A stretch of DNA of 8,850 bases from positions 1 to 8,850 of the forward strand of contig JALVFC010000369.1 in the NCBI GenBank assembly GCA_027030285.1. Reading direction: 5' to 3'. The notes under the pieces were generated by a model, which made no database searches, was not told where the DNA came from, and was given only the letters and a program-made list of their open reading frames with translations. The stretch is from Thiotrichaceae bacterium (GTDB lineage Bacteria > Pseudomonadota > Gammaproteobacteria > Thiotrichales > Thiotrichaceae). A program made the position numbers and the translations under genes. Shown here piece after piece: positions 6,163-8,850 of the stretch. Numbering within the stretch: the first letter of the stretch is position 1; the number at the start of each line of letters is the position of its first letter.

Positions 6163-6965
6163 GTAAAGTAATCGTTGTGACATCGGGGAAAGGCGGTGTC
6201 GGCAAAACCACGACCAGTGCTGCTTTTGCCACTGGGTTAGCAAGCAAAGGCTACAAGACTGTTGTCATCGATTTTGATGTAGGCTTGCGTAACCTGGATC
6301 TGATTATGGGTGTTGAACGTCGCGTAGTTTATGATTTTGTCAATGTTATCAATGGTGAATCTGGCCTAAAACAATCGTTGATCAAGGACAAGCGCGTTGA
6401 TAATTTATATATACTCCCTGCCTCACAAACTCGCGACAAGGATGCACTTACCGCAAAAGGTGTTGAAAGCGTCATTAACGAGTTAAAACAGGAAGGGTTT
6501 GAGTATATTGTTTGTGACTCGCCTGCAGGTATAGAAAAAGGTGCATTTATGGCACTTTATTTTGCCGATGAGGCCATTGTAGTAACCAACCCGGAAGTCT
6601 CTTCAGTACGTGACTCAGATCGTATTTTAGGTATCTTGCAAAGCAAATCCAAAAAAGCAGAAGAAGGTGGCAGTGTAAAAGAACACCTGCTGATTACGCG
6701 CTATTCTCCGCAACGAGTCAATGATGGAGAAATGCTGAGCGTTGAGGATATTCTGGATATTCTTGCTATTCCGCTGCTGGGTGTTATTCCCGAGTCAGAA
6801 GCCGTACTGCAAGCATCAAACCAGGGAAATCCTGTTATACTGGAAACGAAAAGCACTGCCGGACAGGCATATGACGACGTGGTGAGCCGCTTTTTGGGTG
6901 AAACTATTGAACACCGCTTTCTGGATGTTGAAAAGCAGGGCTTCTTTAAACGCTTATTTGGGTAA
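6159..6965 (+). CDS. minD: Septum-site-determining ATPase MinD
   Basis: Membrane-cycling ParA-type ATPase that recruits the division inhibitor MinC to the cell poles and oscillates with MinE, keeping the Z ring at midcell. The 268 residues align closely with the 270-residue E. coli protein. The deviant Walker A is GKGGVGKT (10-17) with K11 and K16. Other matching features are VIDFD with D38 and D40, the block GLRNLDLIMGVERRVVYDF, VCDSPAG with D120, and NPEVSSVRDSDRILGIL. The C-terminal GFFKRLFG is the amphipathic membrane-targeting helix. The start is TTG: upstream in the same frame there is no ATG before a stop at 6135-6137, and MSKVIVVTSGKGG is the expected N-terminus. GGAG sits 6 nt before it, inside a hairpin arm. 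minC, the usual upstream partner, is absent from this window, and minE follows after 6 nt. Confidence 0.98.
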   Translation: MSKVIVVTSGKGGVGKTTTSAAFATGLASKGYKTVVIDFDVGLRNLDLIMGVERRVVYDFVNVINGESGLKQSLIKDKRVDNLYILPASQTRDKDALTAKGVESVINELKQEGFEYIVCDSPAGIEKGAFMALYFADEAIVVTNPEVSSVRDSDRILGILQSKSKKAEEGGSVKEHLLITRYSPQRVNDGEMLSVEDILDILAIPLLGVIPESEAVLQASNQGNPVILETKSTAGQAYDDVVSRFLGETIEHRFLDVEKQGFFKRLFG

Positions 6966-6971
6966 AGCTAG

Positions 6972-7223
6972 ATGGGATTATTTGATTTATTTCGTCAGAA
7001 CAAAAAAACATCTGCTAACAAGGCTAAAGAGCGTTTGCAAATCCTCATAGCCCATGAGCGAGTTAATCGGGATGGTCCAGATTATTTGCCTCAACTACGA
7101 CACGATATCATGCAGGCAATTCGTAAATACGTAAGCATTGATGACGACCAAGTGAAAGTACAGATTGAGAAAGGACGGGGCTATGATGTACTGGAGCTAA
7201 ATGTCACTCTGCCTGATGATTAG
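6972..7223 (+). CDS. minE: Cell division topological specificity factor MinE
   Basis: Stimulates MinD ATPase, displaces MinC from MinD and drives pole-to-pole oscillation. The product is 83 residues, against 88 in E. coli. The N-terminal MGLFDLF is the membrane-binding segment. Residues about 18-30 (AKERLQILIAHER) form the MinD-contact helix/strand. Residues 31-83 (DYLPQLRHDIMQAIRKYV, VQIEKGRGYDVLELNVTLP) form the dimeric topological-specificity domain. The start is 6 nt after the minD stop and has only a poor ribosome-binding site (AAAGCTAG), so it probably depends on coupling to minD translation. A 5-bp hairpin (AGTGC/GCACT, 7222-7235) spans the stop codon but has no T-tract and is not a convincing terminator. 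Confidence 0.97.
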   Translation: MGLFDLFRQNKKTSANKAKERLQILIAHERVNRDGPDYLPQLRHDIMQAIRKYVSIDDDQVKVQIEKGRGYDVLELNVTLPDD

Positions 7224-7410
7224 TGCATTAGCACTGTGAGTACCTTACTATTGCCGTAATTTTCCCGGAAAAACACTCCATAATGCCGTTTAGCGCATTC
7301 ACTATCCGGCTGGTCAGACTCAAAGGCGATATCTTTCGTTTTTTCCGTTATTTTATCCTCTAACTTCAAGACCTTGTCCAATCAAAATGTGAACTAATAG
7401 CCGATAACTG

Positions 7411-7442
7411 CGCTTTTCATATTTAACGCTTTTCATATTTAA
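7411..7442. repeat. Perfect tandem duplication of a 16-bp unit
   Basis: The unit CGCTTTTCATATTTAA occurs at 7411-7426 and again, identically, at 7427-7442, ending 38 bp before the start of the acyltransferase gene. It lies in the 257-bp gap after minE (7224-7480), which otherwise shows only weak dyads and no convincing gene or terminator. Each copy contains CATATTT, which could resemble a -10 box, but no -35 is evident. It may be a duplicated regulator site or a replication-slippage product. Confidence 0.9.
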
Positions 7443-7480
7443 CAAGGTACAACAAGAGCGGTGTTGTTAGGGATATTCAA

Positions 7481-8686
7481 ATGTCAGTGCCATTTAGCAT
7501 TCTCAATGGAATGGATAGATTCAGATTTTCAGCTATAAATCCGACTGTAAAGGTTGTTGTGATTAACGATAAACAGTCGTTTGCAAATCTTGCTGGCGAG
7601 TGGGAAGATTTGCTGCGACGCACAGAAAACTCTAATATTTATCAAACACATAATTGGCTTTACACATGGTGGCACTGGTTTGGTGAGTTAACTTCCAGCG
7701 AACTTTCTATTATTTGTGTTTATTCGGGAAAATCCCTCATTGCCATAGCTCCCTTTTATTATATCTGTAAGCCTAATATTTATGGTACAAGTAAAAAATA
7801 CATCCTGTGTTTGCTGGGGCAACCGGAAACTCAGGTGAATTTTACGGGTTGTGAGCAACTGGATATCATTATTGATGCACAGCCATACTACCAGGATATG
7901 GCTATAAAGAATCTATCTCAATATTTCACGCAGTCACCCTGCTTCTCACGGTTAATTTTTCATAAAGTTACCAAAGGAAGTCTACTTTATCGACTGGTAC
8001 AAAGCTTGCCAAACTCACATACTAGCGGTCTTAACCATAATGAGACTGTACAATCCATTAGCCTGCCAGCAACATTTAATGCCTTCGTGAATGAGCAAAC
8101 TCATCGCTGGCAAGTGAATTATCATGACTACCTGCGATTAATGGAATCAGCAGAACGCGCCGAAATCCGCCGTTCAAATACACCCGAAAATATCCATGCC
8201 GGCTTACAATCTCTGGCACTTATTATGTGTACCCAACAGCGAAAAAGATCCAGTGGTAATTGTTCATTTGATGCTGAGCACTATATGCGCTTTCATGAAG
8301 ATGTCTGTCATCTACTGTCAGTTAAAGGACATGTTGAGATTGTGTCATTGATGATGGAAGGTCGATTGCTTGCTTCAATTTATTATTATCAACACCAGGG
8401 TATGGTTCAAATATATAAAATGGCTTCAGTTCGGGGTGATGGTATTCATTTTTCGCCTTTGTTTTTATTATTAGTGCATGTAGTTAAGCAGGCAATTAAA
8501 GAGAAAAAAACACGCATTGACTTTCTTTCTGACTGCCGATACTCAGAGCTGGAACAGATGTGCTTCAAGAAAGAGCAGGTAAAGTTATACACATTGCAGT
8601 GGTACAGAAATCTGGGGCAGGCTTATCTGAATAAAACCATCAATAAACTAAATCGAACCTTGCGTACACAAACAGCCAGTTTGTAG
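7481..8686 (+). CDS. GNAT/FemAB-fold acyltransferase-like protein (CelD/BioF2-like)
   Basis: The 401 residues show the pattern of two-lobed GNAT proteins of the CelD/BioF2-like group (Acetyltransf_6 type). The N-terminal lobe has WEDLL, then NIYQTHNWLYTWWHWFG (52-68) and SLIAIAPFYY (85-94). The C-terminal lobe runs about 225-350, with GRLLASIYYYQHQGMVQIYK (294-313), HFSPLFLLLVHVVKQAI (323-339) and RIDFLSD (345-351). Family members are usually acyl- or aminoacyl-transfer enzymes linked to cell-surface polysaccharide or envelope modification; the substrate cannot be told here. There is no signal peptide or obvious membrane segment, so it is probably cytoplasmic. ATG 7481 has a TAGGGAT Shine-Dalgarno 8 nt upstream; M11 is a possible alternative start. 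It has no biosynthetic partners in view and follows minE after 257 bp. AT-rich codon choice and no neighbours of related function would fit an accessory gene. Confidence 0.75.
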   Translation: MSVPFSILNGMDRFRFSAINPTVKVVVINDKQSFANLAGEWEDLLRRTENSNIYQTHNWLYTWWHWFGELTSSELSIICVYSGKSLIAIAPFYYICKPNIYGTSKKYILCLLGQPETQVNFTGCEQLDIIIDAQPYYQDMAIKNLSQYFTQSPCFSRLIFHKVTKGSLLYRLVQSLPNSHTSGLNHNETVQSISLPATFNAFVNEQTHRWQVNYHDYLRLMESAERAEIRRSNTPENIHAGLQSLALIMCTQQRKRSSGNCSFDAEHYMRFHEDVCHLLSVKGHVEIVSLMMEGRLLASIYYYQHQGMVQIYKMASVRGDGIHFSPLFLLLVHVVKQAIKEKKTRIDFLSDCRYSELEQMCFKKEQVKLYTLQWYRNLGQAYLNKTINKLNRTLRTQTASL

Positions 8687-8716
8687 GAGCGCAGTCTCTT
8701 TGGTTATGCAGATAAC

Positions 8717-8732
8717 AAAAAAAAGGGGGGGG
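8717..8732. other. A8G8 homopolymer pair
   Basis: Eight A residues are followed directly by eight G residues, 31 bp beyond the acyltransferase stop codon. It lies in non-coding sequence. Such tracts are prone to slippage and to base-calling error, so the exact length should be treated with caution. Confidence 0.8.
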
Positions 8733-8740
8733 AGTAATAA

Positions 8741-8760
8741 CGTGCGACTTTAATCGCGCC
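8741..8760 (+). repeat. REP-like palindrome, copy A
   Basis: CGTGCGACTTTAATCGCGCC forms a short imperfect stem (GCGAC with ATCGC, one C-A mismatch) around a TTTA loop. It is the plus-strand relative of an element at 8826-8845 on the other strand, matching it at 15 of 20 positions. Where they differ in the stem, one change (A-T for G-C at stem position 4) keeps the pairing. Confidence 0.55.
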
Positions 8761-8825
8761 AACGGTGGGTATTTCTGGTTTGGGTTCACCTTGAAGGTTA
8801 TTCTCGTGTTTTTATGAATAACTGC

Positions 8826-8845
8826 TGCGCGGCTGAAGCCGCACG
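8826..8845 (-). repeat. REP-like palindrome, copy B
   Basis: Read on the minus strand, CGTGCGGCTTCAGCCGCGCA has a perfect GCGGC/GCCGC stem and a TTCA loop. GGAC (8845-8848 on the plus strand as GTCC) overlaps its 5' end; GGAC and GTAG are the tetranucleotides known to precede REP elements mobilised by RAYT transposases. With copy A it forms an inverted pair about 65 bp apart, a BIME-like layout after the 3' end of a gene, where REPs commonly lie. Confidence 0.55.
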
Positions 8846-8850
8846 TCCTG

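Noticed and set aside
7222..7235. Hairpin AGTGC-ATTA-GCACT at the minE stop as a terminator
   Set aside because: The stem is only 5 bp and no T-tract follows.
7260..7272. TTTTCC-C-GGAAAA palindrome downstream of minE
   Set aside because: Short, isolated and of low complexity; no promoter or partner site supports a function.
7283..7363. 26-codon frame in the minE-acyltransferase gap
   Set aside because: No properly spaced ribosome-binding site and no recognisable product.
6136..8804. The 12-mer AAGGTTATTCTC occurs both before minD and near 8793-8804
   Set aside because: A 12-base match between two places in nearly 9 kb is expected by chance.

Overview
The window looks like a moderately AT-rich gammaproteobacterial chromosome segment. 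The evidence is a MinD/MinE pair close to the Escherichia coli proteins, and a monomeric NADP-isocitrate dehydrogenase whose active-site residues keep the Azotobacter vinelandii numbering. Genus cannot be fixed from the sequence. No tRNA, rRNA, CRISPR array, integrase or transposase gene is visible.

Layout, left to right. (1) Positions 1-523, minus strand: the 5' part of a collagen-like gene that runs off the left edge. It encodes an 81-residue Gly/Asn/Arg-rich and hydrophobic head followed by 31 uninterrupted Gly-X-Y triplets built from 54-bp and 36-bp DNA repeats. (2) Positions 524-891: a divergent control region with candidate promoters on both strands, a perfect 8+8 bp dyad, and a possible 58-codon membrane-peptide gene. 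(3) Positions 892-3675: a 927-residue fusion of a RelE/ParE-like toxin-fold domain, an SF1 UvrD-type helicase core, a helical linker, ankyrin-like repeats and an unrecognised C-terminal domain. (4) Positions 3784-6003: monomeric isocitrate dehydrogenase. (5) Positions 6103-7223: a 19-codon leader ORF overlapping minD, then minE. minC is not present here. (6) Positions 7224-7480: an intergenic stretch with a perfect tandem 16-bp repeat. (7) Positions 7481-8686: a GNAT/FemAB-fold acyltransferase-like protein. (8) Positions 8687-8850: a short tail with an A8G8 tract and two inverted REP-like palindromes.

How the genes relate. Only minD-minE form a clear functional unit (division-site placement, 6-nt gap). 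Icd is a stand-alone TCA-cycle gene with its own extended -10. The helicase fusion, the collagen-like gene and the acyltransferase have no evident partners here and look like accessory genes between core genes.

The most distinctive signals are three. The first is the translated leader and hairpin that appear to gate minD, whose ribosome-binding site lies in the hairpin's 3' arm and whose TTG start overlaps the leader's stop. The second is the toxin-fold/helicase/ankyrin fusion. The third is the REP-like pair with a compensatory stem change at the right edge.
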